This document shows, one piece after another, positions 29,080 to 37,585 of a stretch of DNA of 58,967 nt (position 1 is the first letter of the stretch; the number at the start of each line of letters is the position of its first letter). The stretch is taken from positions 1 through 58,967 of the forward strand of contig NZ_LNDJ01000013.1 in NCBI RefSeq assembly GCF_001444505.1, read 5' to 3'. The translations under genes and the position numbers were made by a program. The notes beneath the pieces are model-generated. The model saw only the letters and a list, made by a program, of their open reading frames with translations, searched no databases and was not told the origin of the DNA. The DNA comes from Psychrobacter piscatorii. GTDB lineage: Bacteria > Pseudomonadota > Gammaproteobacteria > Pseudomonadales > Moraxellaceae.

Positions 29080-29953
29080 AGCAAGCCTCCAACGCCGCAC
29101 GAAATGCTGGTAGTTCGGCTTCGGTTATTGTCCGCAAAGTTGCAAATGCTTCGCTCTCAGTGTTCCATCCCGCATCTGCCATTGGCCCACCCTCCCTAAT
29201 GAGCAATAAGTCCGCAACATTAATTTGGTCAGGTCCGCGCATTAAAATCGCGTAAGCACCCAATGGCTCGTAAATCAAAATATCCCATGCTATTAACTTA
29301 TCCCCGCCAATCGCATAGTCATCCTCACTAAAGCGATCCATGCTATGCATACGCTGGATTAAGACATCAGATAGGTTTTTGATAAAGATAAGCTGCATGT
29401 CAGCTTGAGTGATTTGAGGTACTATAGCGCTAAGACAGTTTGAGTTGTGTGAGTAATCGCGTCCCAGTTCATCAATGATGATGTCACTGGCTTCCATGCC
29501 TTGTATTTCAGGCACAGTCTCGCTTAGATAATCGACATCGTTGACAGTTTCACGATCAATCTGTATAGGCAAAAAATCACTAGTATCGAATGCGCCATCT
29601 ATTAGCTCAATCTCATGCTGGTCAAAACAGTTACTTCTCCAAACGCCTTTATGGAAGTAGACGTGTGACGATGGTAAGTTATGTCTAAATGCCCGACCGT
29701 CAGAATTTAATGCTGCTGACTTCCACTTCTCATCCTGCCCTTCAAACACCCACTGGCCTAACTGTAAAAGCTCAGACTCAGGTGCATCATTAGCGGCTTC
29801 AGCTTGCATAGCAGCAAGCAACCCATCAGCATGACTTTCCTTTTTAGCCAACAGGCCACGCGCTACTTCGTCCAATTTACCTTTTAGCGCTGCTATTTCA
29901 GCTTTGGTTTCGTCATCAAAACCGATTTCAAAGCGTGTGATTAGCTTGCTCAT
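29072..29953 (-). CDS. Unknown early phage protein with N-terminal coiled coil
   Basis: 293 residues. The start at 29953 is fixed by GGGGAGG seven bases upstream. A charged helical region (about 8-45: DDETKAEIAALKGKLDEV) precedes an acidic alpha/beta-looking region with many Asp and Glu residues; there are no transmembrane segments and no catalytic motif I can name. Overlaps on both sides suggest tight coupling in the leftward operon. Confidence 0.6.
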   Translation of the reverse strand: MSKLITRFEIGFDDETKAEIAALKGKLDEVARGLLAKKESHADGLLAAMQAEAANDAPESELLQLGQWVFEGQDEKWKSAALNSDGRAFRHNLPSSHVYFHKGVWRSNCFDQHEIELIDGAFDTSDFLPIQIDRETVNDVDYLSETVPEIQGMEASDIIIDELGRDYSHNSNCLSAIVPQITQADMQLIFIKNLSDVLIQRMHSMDRFSEDDYAIGGDKLIAWDILIYEPLGAYAILMRGPDQINVADLLLIREGGPMADAGWNTESEAFATLRTITEAELPAFRAALEACYA

Positions 29954-30174
29954 GCAGCACCTCCCCAAGACAAAACGACAATCAATAAAACGCAAAAAAC
30001 CATAAGCAAACGCATAGTTTTATGCGCTTGCTTATGGTTAATCTGTGTGCGAGTGATTATCTGCTCAGCAGCTTGTAGCTGTTGATTGCGCTCGGACAAG
30101 ATGGTTTGTAGGCGCTCAATTTCTTGTTGAGCGCGAGTCGGTGGGACAGATCCGTTGGTTTGATATTGAGACAT
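29950..30174 (-). CDS. Small coiled-coil protein with C-terminal membrane anchor
   Basis: 74 residues, the first gene of the leftward early operon. Heptad-rich helix (about 15-50: AQQEIERLQTILSERNQQLQ) followed by one hydrophobic tail segment (LLMVFCVLLIVVLSW) ending two residues before the stop. It would be an inner-membrane tail-anchored protein. Function unknown. It begins about 27 bases after the predicted PL start. Confidence 0.6.
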   Translation of the reverse strand: MSQYQTNGSVPPTRAQQEIERLQTILSERNQQLQAAEQIITRTQINHKQAHKTMRLLMVFCVLLIVVLSWGGAA

Positions 30175-30205
30175 GACGTTATACCCGTTTTGTTGATTAC
30201 GGGTA

Positions 30206-30247
30206 CATAATTACATTTGTAATTCGTTCTGTCAATTACTTTTGTAA
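30206..30247 (-). promoter_or_regulatory. Leftward early promoter PL with operators OL1/OL2
   Basis: Two perfect TTAC-N4-GTAA sites at 30211-30222 and 30236-30247, centres 25 bases apart. Between them, on the minus strand, TTGACA (30235-30230) is the -35, with TAATTA (30213-30208) as -10 overlapping the first site. The arrangement is almost identical to the region right of cI. Confidence 0.75.
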
Positions 30248-30333
30248 CTTTTAATAGAAATAAGTATTTTTTATAATTACAATCTACCTATTCTTATCTG
30301 ATGTTTTTCTGTAAATCTTTGTAGATGGGCAGC

Positions 30334-31080
30334 TCAATGCTTAGTAAAGGTATGTCTTACTCGTGCCTCTAGCTTAAACTCATAGAATTTATCTTTATCA
30401 ATGATCTGGTCTGGATATCTACTCTTATCAGTATTGTCAGAAACCAAGGTTACTGTACCGTCTAGGTTTTTGAATGCTCTCTTACATATTGACTCACCGT
30501 CAGCATTGAAGACATAAATTTTATTGCTGATGAAATTATCATATTCACTTTCGTTGGTATTGACTAACATGAGTGTGCCATGAGGTATTGTGTAGCCCAT
30601 GCTGTCACCGCACGCATGCATTAATAGCAACCCTTTGCCGTCAATTGGTAGATCATTCTCCCGCAAAAACTCAACTGTAAATGCAATCATCCCTTTCTGT
30701 TCAGGGTGTTCTAGATTGACGTAGCCGCCGCCGCAACTAGCCTTTAAGTCCCTATAAGGTACGTTGACTAGCTTATAATCAGTCTTACCACCAATCACAA
30801 CGTACTCAGGTTGTTCGACTTGAGCATCCTCAATCTCTTGTATTTTATCGTTATATTTATTACCCGAACCTGACATCAACCATGACAAGTTAACACCCAG
30901 AGCTTTCGCTAATGCTTCAGTGTAGCTACTACTTTTACCGTTACGCCGCTCTAAATTACCTATCACTGATGGATCAGCTCCTATCAACTCACCCAATTGA
31001 GCTTGAGTAAGCTTTTTTTCTTGTCGCACAAACTTCACACGCTTAGCCAGCGTATCTAATTTCTCTAGTCCCGTTTCCAT
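30334..31080 (-). CDS. cI: CI-type prophage repressor with S24 autoprotease domain
   Basis: 248 residues. N-terminal HTH_3 domain (about 13-67; KLTQAQLGELIGADPSVIGNLERR) and C-terminal LexA-like peptidase domain with catalytic Ser160 (GDSMGYT) and Lys200 (CKRAF). A Gly-rich stretch near residue 114-119 (ASCGGG) lies where self-cleavage is expected. It keeps PL and PR silent and should be cleaved with RecA during DNA damage. GGAGGT precedes the start. Divergent from the Cro-like gene. Confidence 0.92.
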   Translation of the reverse strand: METGLEKLDTLAKRVKFVRQEKKLTQAQLGELIGADPSVIGNLERRNGKSSSYTEALAKALGVNLSWLMSGSGNKYNDKIQEIEDAQVEQPEYVVIGGKTDYKLVNVPYRDLKASCGGGYVNLEHPEQKGMIAFTVEFLRENDLPIDGKGLLLMHACGDSMGYTIPHGTLMLVNTNESEYDNFISNKIYVFNADGESICKRAFKNLDGTVTLVSDNTDKSRYPDQIIDKDKFYEFKLEARVRHTFTKH

Positions 31081-31110
31081 ATATACCTCCTACAATTTAG
31101 AACATAGTAA

Positions 31111-31173
31111 TTACAAATGAAATGATGTGCTACTTACAAAAGTAATTGACAATACGACTTACAAATGTAATTA
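31111..31173. promoter_or_regulatory. Rightward early promoter PR and operators OR1-OR3
   Basis: Perfect TTAC-N4-GTAA sites at 31134-31145 and 31159-31170, and a third with one mismatch at 31111-31122; centres are 23 and 25 bases apart. TTGACA (31146-31151) and TAATTA (31168-31173) form PR. The imperfect third site next to cI fits an OR3-like role at the repressor promoter. Confidence 0.78.
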
Positions 31174-31206
31174 TGTCGCTAACTTATAAAGACAAAGGTA
31201 ATTTTT

Positions 31207-31479
31207 ATGACAGCCATCGATCTTAAACCACCGACACTAATAGCTTTAGAAAAAGCAATCAAACGTGCAGGTGGACAAGCAGAGTTATCAGTAAAAATTG
31301 GTCTTGAACGCACATCATCAAATGTAGGTGTCATGGTATCTAGGGATAAAAAGGCATCTGCTAAGTATGTGGCAAAGATTAGTTTGGCAACTGGCGTTCC
31401 ATGCCACGAACTACGCCCAGATATATTTCCAACTCCAGAACCTGCTAACGATCCAAGTAATCAACAAGAACTAGCATAG
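31207..31479 (+). CDS. Cro-like HTH protein, YdaS family
   Basis: 90 residues. A YdaS/Cro-type helix-turn-helix (ALEKAIKRAGGQAELSVKIGL, then a short loop and recognition helix) ends in the typical ELRPDIFP motif, followed by a short Pro/Asn/Gln tail. It is the first gene after PR and diverges from cI, so it most likely represses cI and commits to lytic growth. AAAGGT lies about eight bases upstream. Confidence 0.82.
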   Translation: MTAIDLKPPTLIALEKAIKRAGGQAELSVKIGLERTSSNVGVMVSRDKKASAKYVAKISLATGVPCHELRPDIFPTPEPANDPSNQQELA

Positions 31480-31520
31480 CAACACTGCTGAAATAATCAC
31501 ACGACAATAGCGAGATTAAT

Positions 31521-32018
31521 ATGTCGAAGAAAAAATATACAGCAGCTGAGCGTGCTGAAAACTGCGTAATAGATCTCGAAGCAGCAGTCTATCAAGCTGC
31601 GATGAAGCCACGCGGCACACTTGGCGGTATCTGTGAGACATTTGGTCTGACTTACAACACAGCAGTTTTGCAGGTTAATCCAAAACGCACGTGTCACACA
31701 CTATCACCCATGCTGATCGAACAAGTCCTTAGTGCGACTCAGTCACCGCTAATCATGGATGCTATCTGCTGCGCACACGGCAATGCGGCGTGGTTTTTGC
31801 TGCCCAGTGATGCTGACCAAAGCGATGAAATGACCGATATTGCCTTGCTCGGTCAAAAATTTGCAGACTTGAACAGTACGTCTCTTGATGCTTATGCAGA
31901 CAAGATCATTGAGCCTGATGAATTTGCTGAAATCCAACGTGACGCTCAGGCTTTGCAGCGTCAGATACAAACGATAGTAGAAAAAGCAAGACGTAACATG
32001 GAGAGAAATAATGGCTAA
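31521..32018 (+). CDS. CII-like phage regulatory protein
   Basis: 165 residues resembling the CII/CP76 phage regulator family: an N-terminal helical region with a helix-turn-helix-like segment (TLGGICETFGLTYNTAVLQVNP), then TLSPMLIEQVLSATQSPLIMDAICCAHG, and a long acidic C-terminal helix. Position after cro and before the replication gene fits. Overlaps the primase-helicase start by eight bases. Confidence 0.65.
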   Translation: MSKKKYTAAERAENCVIDLEAAVYQAAMKPRGTLGGICETFGLTYNTAVLQVNPKRTCHTLSPMLIEQVLSATQSPLIMDAICCAHGNAAWFLLPSDADQSDEMTDIALLGQKFADLNSTSLDAYADKIIEPDEFAEIQRDAQALQRQIQTIVEKARRNMERNNG

Positions 32019-34026
32019 GAAGAAAGCACTCACGCAACAACAGCGGGACGAACTTAGCCAGTTTTGGAACGAATGCCAAGTACTACCATCTGATCATATT
32101 TTATATGATCATCATAAATGGGAAGACGGTCGCTTGCGTATGGTTCCAGCCGGTCACACTGTACAAATCGGTCAGCGTAACATTGACCTTGACGGTTATG
32201 TTGTCATCCAACTGCACGACTCAACGGGTAATGTCAGTGATTTAGCTCATTTACCTGGTGATGACTATGCATTCGATCCTTTTGCTTCACCAGTCATCTA
32301 CACCCCTACAGGTTATCCACGTGGGTTTGCTACATTTGGCGATAAGACGCCTAATGCACCTGTGATACTGTGTCGATCGATTGGCGAAGTGTTTGGCATC
32401 ATGCAAGAAGCCAAGCACCCTGCATTGTATGTCGTTTATTTTGAGCGCAGCAATCTTAAGTATGCAATCGAAGCGTACAAAGGCCGTGCCATCGCTTTAC
32501 CAGTACATGATGACTTTCGCGAATGGCTGGGCAAGTCCGAGTACAATGCAGACTGGGTTACTGAAATAAATACAACCGTTGACGCACTTGGCGCGCTTGG
32601 CTTTACTGATGGCTTTTACACTGAGCTAATCGGCGACCCTATCAATGCATGGCTTAAGAAAAAACAACCCCACGCCCCGCAAAATTTAGTGCAAAACAAA
32701 CCTAAACATCAGACAAATATTTCAGAGGGTTTTGGTCGTTGGACATTTGATGCGTTGGTTGAGCACGTATACTTGGTCTACGGTACTGATACTGTATGGG
32801 ACAACCTCAACGAAAAGCGTATGCGTATAGGCCATCTTAGACATGCCGTTGGTAACAATGAGATGTTTAAATTATGGCAAGAAGCCAGCGACCGTAAGAC
32901 CGTCATGGACTTAGTGTTTGAGCCTTCAGGCAATCTACCGTCCAACACGATCAACTTATTCAAAGGTTTACCTGATCAGCCTTACTATGATGCGAGTCAC
33001 TGCGAAAAGATACTGGCTCATATTCAGAGACTATGCGGATATAGAGAAGATGAGTATACATGGCTGCTACGTTGGCTTGCTTATCCATTGCAGAATCTAG
33101 GCGCAAAGATGGACACGGCTGTGGTTATGTACGGCAATGAAGGCCCTGGTAAGTCCATCTTATTTGAGAAAATTATGACTCGCATATATGGCGAAGGCGA
33201 TAGCGGTCATCATCGCACGATTGGCCAACAGCAACTTGAGTCTCAATTTAATAGTTGGTTATCTAAAACCTTGTTTGCTCTATGTGAAGAAGTTGTAAGC
33301 CGTAGTGAGCGTAACCATTTTAAAGGCCAACTAAAGCATCTTGTAACAGGTAAAAAGTTGTTGATTAATGAGAAGATGCTACCAAGCCATGAAGAGTCAA
33401 ACCATGCAAACTTTGTATTCCTCTCTAACTCAACAATACCACTTGAGCTAGATCTAGGCGACAGACGATACTTTGTTATAAGAGTTGATGACGTACCGCC
33501 ACAAGGTTACTTTGATGAACTGTTTGATGAGATTAATAATCATGGTATTGCTGCGTTTTACCATTATCTGATGGCGATAGATATGGGTGAGTTTGACGCT
33601 CACAGCAAGCCACCGCTCAACCAAGACAAACAAAAGCTTATTGATGCAAGCTTACCCAGTCCTGTGCTTTTCTACAACGAGTGGGCAGCTGGTGATATCA
33701 GAGATGGTGAAACTAATATGCCCTATGGGTGCTGTATTAAATCACAGCTATTCAAAGCATATCGACGTTGGTGCAACGAGCGTAATGAGTTTGCCAAGCG
33801 TGACCGTGATTTCAATGCTGAGGTCGATAGGTATATGCATGATGGCCGCAAAGATATCTGCTTCCCTACCCCATCATCTAGGCGCAAAACAACTCGTCTC
33901 TGGATAACGAAAGAAGCGCAAATATTATTTGATAAAGGGGCTGACAATGCAGTCGAAGTCGTGCAGAATGAGGCAATCTCATTCAACCAAGCGCTTGGCC
34001 GCGCCGTTGATAAGGAAATCCGCTAA
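32011..34026 (+). CDS. Phage primase-helicase (DUF5906-type)
   Basis: 671 residues. The N-terminal half (to about 230) resembles a Toprim-like primase-associated region without a zinc finger that I can see. The C-terminal half is an SF3-like helicase with Walker A GNEGPGKS (about residue 375), an acidic Walker B-like FALCEEV and a sensor segment FVFLSNSTIPLELDLGDRRYF. These proteins start phage replication. The candidate origin follows immediately, which supports the role. Confidence 0.82.
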   Translation: MAKKKALTQQQRDELSQFWNECQVLPSDHILYDHHKWEDGRLRMVPAGHTVQIGQRNIDLDGYVVIQLHDSTGNVSDLAHLPGDDYAFDPFASPVIYTPTGYPRGFATFGDKTPNAPVILCRSIGEVFGIMQEAKHPALYVVYFERSNLKYAIEAYKGRAIALPVHDDFREWLGKSEYNADWVTEINTTVDALGALGFTDGFYTELIGDPINAWLKKKQPHAPQNLVQNKPKHQTNISEGFGRWTFDALVEHVYLVYGTDTVWDNLNEKRMRIGHLRHAVGNNEMFKLWQEASDRKTVMDLVFEPSGNLPSNTINLFKGLPDQPYYDASHCEKILAHIQRLCGYREDEYTWLLRWLAYPLQNLGAKMDTAVVMYGNEGPGKSILFEKIMTRIYGEGDSGHHRTIGQQQLESQFNSWLSKTLFALCEEVVSRSERNHFKGQLKHLVTGKKLLINEKMLPSHEESNHANFVFLSNSTIPLELDLGDRRYFVIRVDDVPPQGYFDELFDEINNHGIAAFYHYLMAIDMGEFDAHSKPPLNQDKQKLIDASLPSPVLFYNEWAAGDIRDGETNMPYGCCIKSQLFKAYRRWCNERNEFAKRDRDFNAEVDRYMHDGRKDICFPTPSSRRKTTRLWITKEAQILFDKGADNAVEVVQNEAISFNQALGRAVDKEIR

Positions 34027-34211
34027 TGTATCCGACAACACCGACAGCACGTCCGACAGCACGTCCGACAGCAACAAGCCCATACACAGCATACGCTCGA
34101 CAGATCCGACAGCAACCGACCAATATTATACATGCAGGCGCACGTACACAAATAATATTGATGTCGGACATGTCGGATATGTCGGAAGTAATAGAAAAGC
34201 TATATAACTAA
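34026..34211 (+). CDS. Possible small protein across the iteron region
   Basis: 61 codons starting in a TAATG overlap with the primase-helicase stop. The product is repetitive (PTARPTARPTA, MSDMSDMSE) simply because the DNA is made of short repeats. Its protein nature is doubtful; the DNA repeats are the likelier functional element. Confidence 0.25.
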   Translation: MYPTTPTARPTARPTATSPYTAYARQIRQQPTNIIHAGARTQIILMSDMSDMSEVIEKLYN

Positions 34212-34264
34212 AGGGTTTAACTGTCCGACAGGATAACCGACAACAATAAGTAGTTGCTGTCGGA
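34031..34264. repeat. Iteron cluster, candidate phage replication origin
   Basis: About ten copies of YCCGACA or its complement in 235 bases. Direct 12-base units begin at 34040, 34052 and 34064; another copy is at 34105. Three inverted 9-base units (ATGTCGGA plus one base) start at 34161, 34170 and 34179. A palindrome CTGTC-C-GACAG lies at 34221-34231, and an inverted pair spans about 34236-34264. AT-rich stretches lie between. Position right after the helicase fits an origin. Confidence 0.6.
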
Positions 34265-34286
34265 TAATAAAATTAGAGGAATGACC

Positions 34287-34691
34287 ATGAGAGAAGAATA
34301 TTTAAGAGCAGCTGCGGAAGCTTATGCAAGCCTAAATGATATAGAGTCTGACTGTTATCATTATTTAAACGATGGCTTTGATTCAACCATCCAAGCAAGA
34401 CTGACAGATACCTACTCAACCAAATTGTTGGATAAAGCCGCACCGAAAAAATATATTAATAAGATAGTCTGTACTGCATTAGCTGAGTGTCAGTATCCAA
34501 TCAACGAAACGATTGGTTATGCTTGGAACGATAGCGAACGCGCAGCATTTTCCTCCATCCCAAAACAAACATGGTCACGACATCAGATGTCTGATTATAT
34601 TAATTTTATACTAAATGATATAGCCCAAAACGCAGCAGCAGCAAGGGCTAAGATACAATTACAAGTGGTTGGCTATTCAGAGGCTACTTGA
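34287..34691 (+). CDS. Unknown protein at the late-regulator position
   Basis: 134 residues from the ATG at 34287, which has AGAGGA six bases upstream. Acidic and mostly helical, with Ala-rich ends and conserved-looking aromatic residues (IGYAWNDSERAAF, WSRHQMSDYINF). No family recognised. It sits between replication and packaging genes, where lambdoid phages encode a late antiterminator (Q) or similar, and many terminators lie downstream. That role is inference. Confidence 0.6.
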   Translation: MREEYLRAAAEAYASLNDIESDCYHYLNDGFDSTIQARLTDTYSTKLLDKAAPKKYINKIVCTALAECQYPINETIGYAWNDSERAAFSSIPKQTWSRHQMSDYINFILNDIAQNAAAARAKIQLQVVGYSEAT

Positions 34692-34763
34692 ATAATGGGA
34701 CAGATTCGCCTAGTATTTCTCATATTCGAAGTTCCTGCCTAATCAAAAAACAAACATCATAAG

Positions 34764-34794
34764 AAAGCCCATTGCCCCGCAGCGGGCTTTTTTA
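34764..34794 (+). terminator. Intrinsic terminator before the HNH gene
   Basis: AAAGCCC / GGGCTTT stem with an inner CCCC/GGG possibility, followed by TTTTTT. Confidence 0.75.
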
Positions 34795-34807
34795 TTGGAC
34801 AATCTTT

Positions 34808-35251
34808 ATGCCAATGATGCCAACGACACTTTGTAGCCATTCAGGTTGCAACGCGAGTGCTGGTGCTAACGGCGTTTGCAAGATGCACAAGCCAAAACCT
34901 AAGCATCAAAAAGCAAAGCAAATCAAGCAAGCAGAACCTGCCAAGCTCAAACGTATAGATAACAGACCATCATCTGCCCAGCGCGGATACGATACCAGGT
35001 GGCGTTCAGCGCGTGAATTATTTTTAGCTGACGAACCATTATGCAGAAATTGCATGTTGCAAAATATCATCAAAGGCGCTGATGTAGTCGATCACATCAC
35101 ACCCCATCGCGGCGACCAGGAACTATTTTGGGATCAGACAAACTGGCAGCCTCTCTGCTACTCATGTCACTCAATCAAAACAACGACAATCGATAATAAA
35201 TTATCTGATTATGATGTCGCCCAGCTCAAGGCAGGGTGGGGTAAAAAGTAA
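34808..35251 (+). CDS. HNH homing-type endonuclease of the packaging module
   Basis: 147 residues from the ATG at 34808. Two Cys/His pairs near the N-terminus (CSHSGCNASAGANGVCKMH) may bind zinc. A basic linker precedes the HNH domain: Cys-x2-Cys (CRNC), VDHITPHRGD, and a final segment LCYSCHSIKT. In HK97-like cos phages an HNH protein next to terminase is needed for specific end cutting. GGA lies about eight bases upstream. Confidence 0.88.
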   Translation: MPMMPTTLCSHSGCNASAGANGVCKMHKPKPKHQKAKQIKQAEPAKLKRIDNRPSSAQRGYDTRWRSARELFLADEPLCRNCMLQNIIKGADVVDHITPHRGDQELFWDQTNWQPLCYSCHSIKTTTIDNKLSDYDVAQLKAGWGKK

Positions 35252-35253
35252 AC

Positions 35254-35330
35254 ACGATTGCCCTCCACGACCACCGCCCCCAAGAGAATCTTCGCATGGT
35301 CAAAACTCTGTAGGGGGTATACCCCACCAA
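35254..35330. other. Candidate cos packaging site
   Basis: The HNH-terS gap is G/C-rich (CCACCGCCCCCAAGAG) and contains GGTCAAAACTCT followed by a perfect 12-base palindrome GGGGTATACCCC at 35314-35325. Cos sites of phages with an HNH-TerS-TerL cassette lie in this place. No cleavage position can be read from sequence alone. Confidence 0.4.
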
Positions 35331-35355
35331 ACAATAACTATTCTCAGGTGACACT

Positions 35356-35832
35356 ATGTCTCGTCCACGTAAACCGACGCAGCTCAAAGTGTTGCAAGGT
35401 AGCCGTGTCCGTAGTGACCGTGAGGCTGCCAGCAATGCTGCACAACCCCAAATAGCCGTACCACCCTGCCCCGACTGGTTAGATGCCAAATCGCGCAAGC
35501 AGTGGGACAAAATTGCACCGCAGCTAGTCGCACTCGGATTGCTATCCGTTATCGATGGTGACTTGTTTGGTGCGTATGCCGAGACGTCAGCGCGTTATGG
35601 CGATGTATGCGCCAAGCTCGAAGATGTTGATACCTGGATTGGTACAACACCAAACGGGTTCAAAGTACAAACAGCTCTGGTCAGTATCCGCAACACATTA
35701 CAAAAACAGCTTATATCATTGGGCCGCGAATTTGGTCTATCTCCTGCTGCACGCTCCAGTATCAAAGTCGATGTGACTCAAGGCAGTTTATTTGGCGACG
35801 ATGAGTTTGGAGAGTTTAATAAACAAGGTTAA
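35356..35832 (+). CDS. terS: Terminase small subunit, P27 family
   Basis: 158 residues. Opens with SRPRKPTQLKVLQGS, typical of P27-type small subunits, followed by CPDWLDAKSRKQWDKIAPQL and a helical core that forms the DNA-recognising ring. It should bind the cos region just upstream. The next gene begins six bases after its stop. Confidence 0.9.
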   Translation: MSRPRKPTQLKVLQGSRVRSDREAASNAAQPQIAVPPCPDWLDAKSRKQWDKIAPQLVALGLLSVIDGDLFGAYAETSARYGDVCAKLEDVDTWIGTTPNGFKVQTALVSIRNTLQKQLISLGREFGLSPAARSSIKVDVTQGSLFGDDEFGEFNKQG

Positions 35833-35838
35833 AACACT

Positions 35839-37584
35839 ATGTCCGATGCTATTGCCTACGCTAATATCGCGACGCAATACGCAACAGATGTAGTCGATGG
35901 CACTATCGATGCGTGCATCTATGTGCGTCAAGCGTGCCAACGCCACCTGACCGATCTCAAACGCGCTGACAATGAATCAGGTTTTGAGTTCGAGTTTAAC
36001 AGTCAGCTTGCTGCAAAGGCTTGCCGTTTTATAGAGCTACTACCTCACGTCAAAGGCGAACTCGCAAAAAAACGTGAACTAATATTACTTGAACCTTGGC
36101 AAATATTCATCGTCGCCAACTTATTTGGCTGGGTAGATTTTGACGGTAAACGCCGCTATCGCTATGCCTATGTTGAAGTACCGCGTAAAAATGCTAAGTC
36201 AACATTAGCTGCTGGCATTGGACTTTATCTTTGCTTTGCGGATGGGGAAATGGGGGCTGAAGTTTACTCAGCTGCAACTACTCGCGACCAAGCGCGTATT
36301 GTTTTTGAAGTTGCACAAGGCATGGTACGCAAACGCCCTGACATGCAAAAATCAATGGGTATAGAAGTAACGGCCCATGCTGTCAGCTCTATTGGTACTG
36401 ACTCAGCATTTAAACCGCTTAGTCGTGACTATGGCGGCAACCTTGATGGCAAACATGTACATGGTGCTGTCATTGATGAGCTTCACGCGCACAAATCAAA
36501 TGATACTTATGAAGTCATGGCTACGGGCATGGGCTCGCGTGAGCAGCCGCTTCTATTCGCTATCACTACAGCCGGTTTTATTTTAGACGGTGTTTGCTAC
36601 GAGCAACGCACTTTGGTCGCCAAGGTTTTATCTGGGCTTGAATCACATGACCGTTACTTTGGCATTATCTATACGATAGACGATGCTGATGATTGGCGTG
36701 ACCCTAAGAGTTGGCGCAAAGCAAACCCCAACTACGGTGTTTCGGTTTATAAAGCCGCGCTCGAAGCTGAATATCAACGCGCTGCTGTTAGTCCTGATGC
36801 TCAAGCTGACTTTTTAACCAAGCATTTATGCGTTTGGGTTGCTGCTCGCAGCGGTTGGCTCAACATGCAAGACTGGGACGATGCTACCGACAAAACATTG
36901 AAACCCGAACAGTTTAAAAACTACCCATGCTTTGGTGGTCTTGATCTGGCATCCAAAGTTGATTTGGCATCGCGCGTTAAATTATTTGTCAAAAAGATAG
37001 ATGGCGAATCATATTATTACTTGTTTGCAAATTTTTATATCAACCGTGCACAGCTCGACAACCCTAACAATCCCAATCAAAAACGCTTTATTGAATGGGA
37101 ACGCCAAGGCTGGCTAACTGTTACCGATGGCAATATTACAGACTTTGAGCGCATTGAGCGCGATATTGTTGATGATGCTGCAAATTACGATATGCAAGAA
37201 ACAGGTTATGACCCTTTTAATGCCACATATTTAGCTATGCGTCTAAATGAGCAAGGTCTCAATATGGTCGAAGTGCCACAGCGCGTCGCTTATTTGAGCG
37301 AACCAATGAAACATATTGGTGCGCTGTTACCTGCAAAGCGTGTACTCAACGACGGTAATCCCATATTGCGTTGGTGTATGGGCAACGTCACTGTCAAAAA
37401 AGACGCCAATGACAATGTTTTCCCTCGTAAGGAATCAGACGCTAGCAAAATTGACGGCGCTGTTGCTTCAATCATCGCGACCAATCGCGCACAGTACTAC
37501 GACGAAACAGGCGACTTGCCGAGCCAAGATTTTGAGACACAGCTTGGTGACTACTTAAACGACTTTGTAAGCTTCAGGGGATAA
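35839..37584 (+). CDS. terL: Terminase large subunit
   Basis: 581 residues, HK97-like. ATPase domain with Walker A PRKNAKST (115-122) and Walker B VIDELHAH (Asp213, Glu214), then an RNase H-like nuclease domain (GGLDLASKVDLAS, with a later acidic DPFNATY segment). It packages DNA into the procapsid through the portal and cuts cos. Stop and portal start are two bases apart. Confidence 0.94.
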   Translation: MSDAIAYANIATQYATDVVDGTIDACIYVRQACQRHLTDLKRADNESGFEFEFNSQLAAKACRFIELLPHVKGELAKKRELILLEPWQIFIVANLFGWVDFDGKRRYRYAYVEVPRKNAKSTLAAGIGLYLCFADGEMGAEVYSAATTRDQARIVFEVAQGMVRKRPDMQKSMGIEVTAHAVSSIGTDSAFKPLSRDYGGNLDGKHVHGAVIDELHAHKSNDTYEVMATGMGSREQPLLFAITTAGFILDGVCYEQRTLVAKVLSGLESHDRYFGIIYTIDDADDWRDPKSWRKANPNYGVSVYKAALEAEYQRAAVSPDAQADFLTKHLCVWVAARSGWLNMQDWDDATDKTLKPEQFKNYPCFGGLDLASKVDLASRVKLFVKKIDGESYYYLFANFYINRAQLDNPNNPNQKRFIEWERQGWLTVTDGNITDFERIERDIVDDAANYDMQETGYDPFNATYLAMRLNEQGLNMVEVPQRVAYLSEPMKHIGALLPAKRVLNDGNPILRWCMGNVTVKKDANDNVFPRKESDASKIDGAVASIIATNRAQYYDETGDLPSQDFETQLGDYLNDFVSFRG

Positions 37585-37585
37585 C

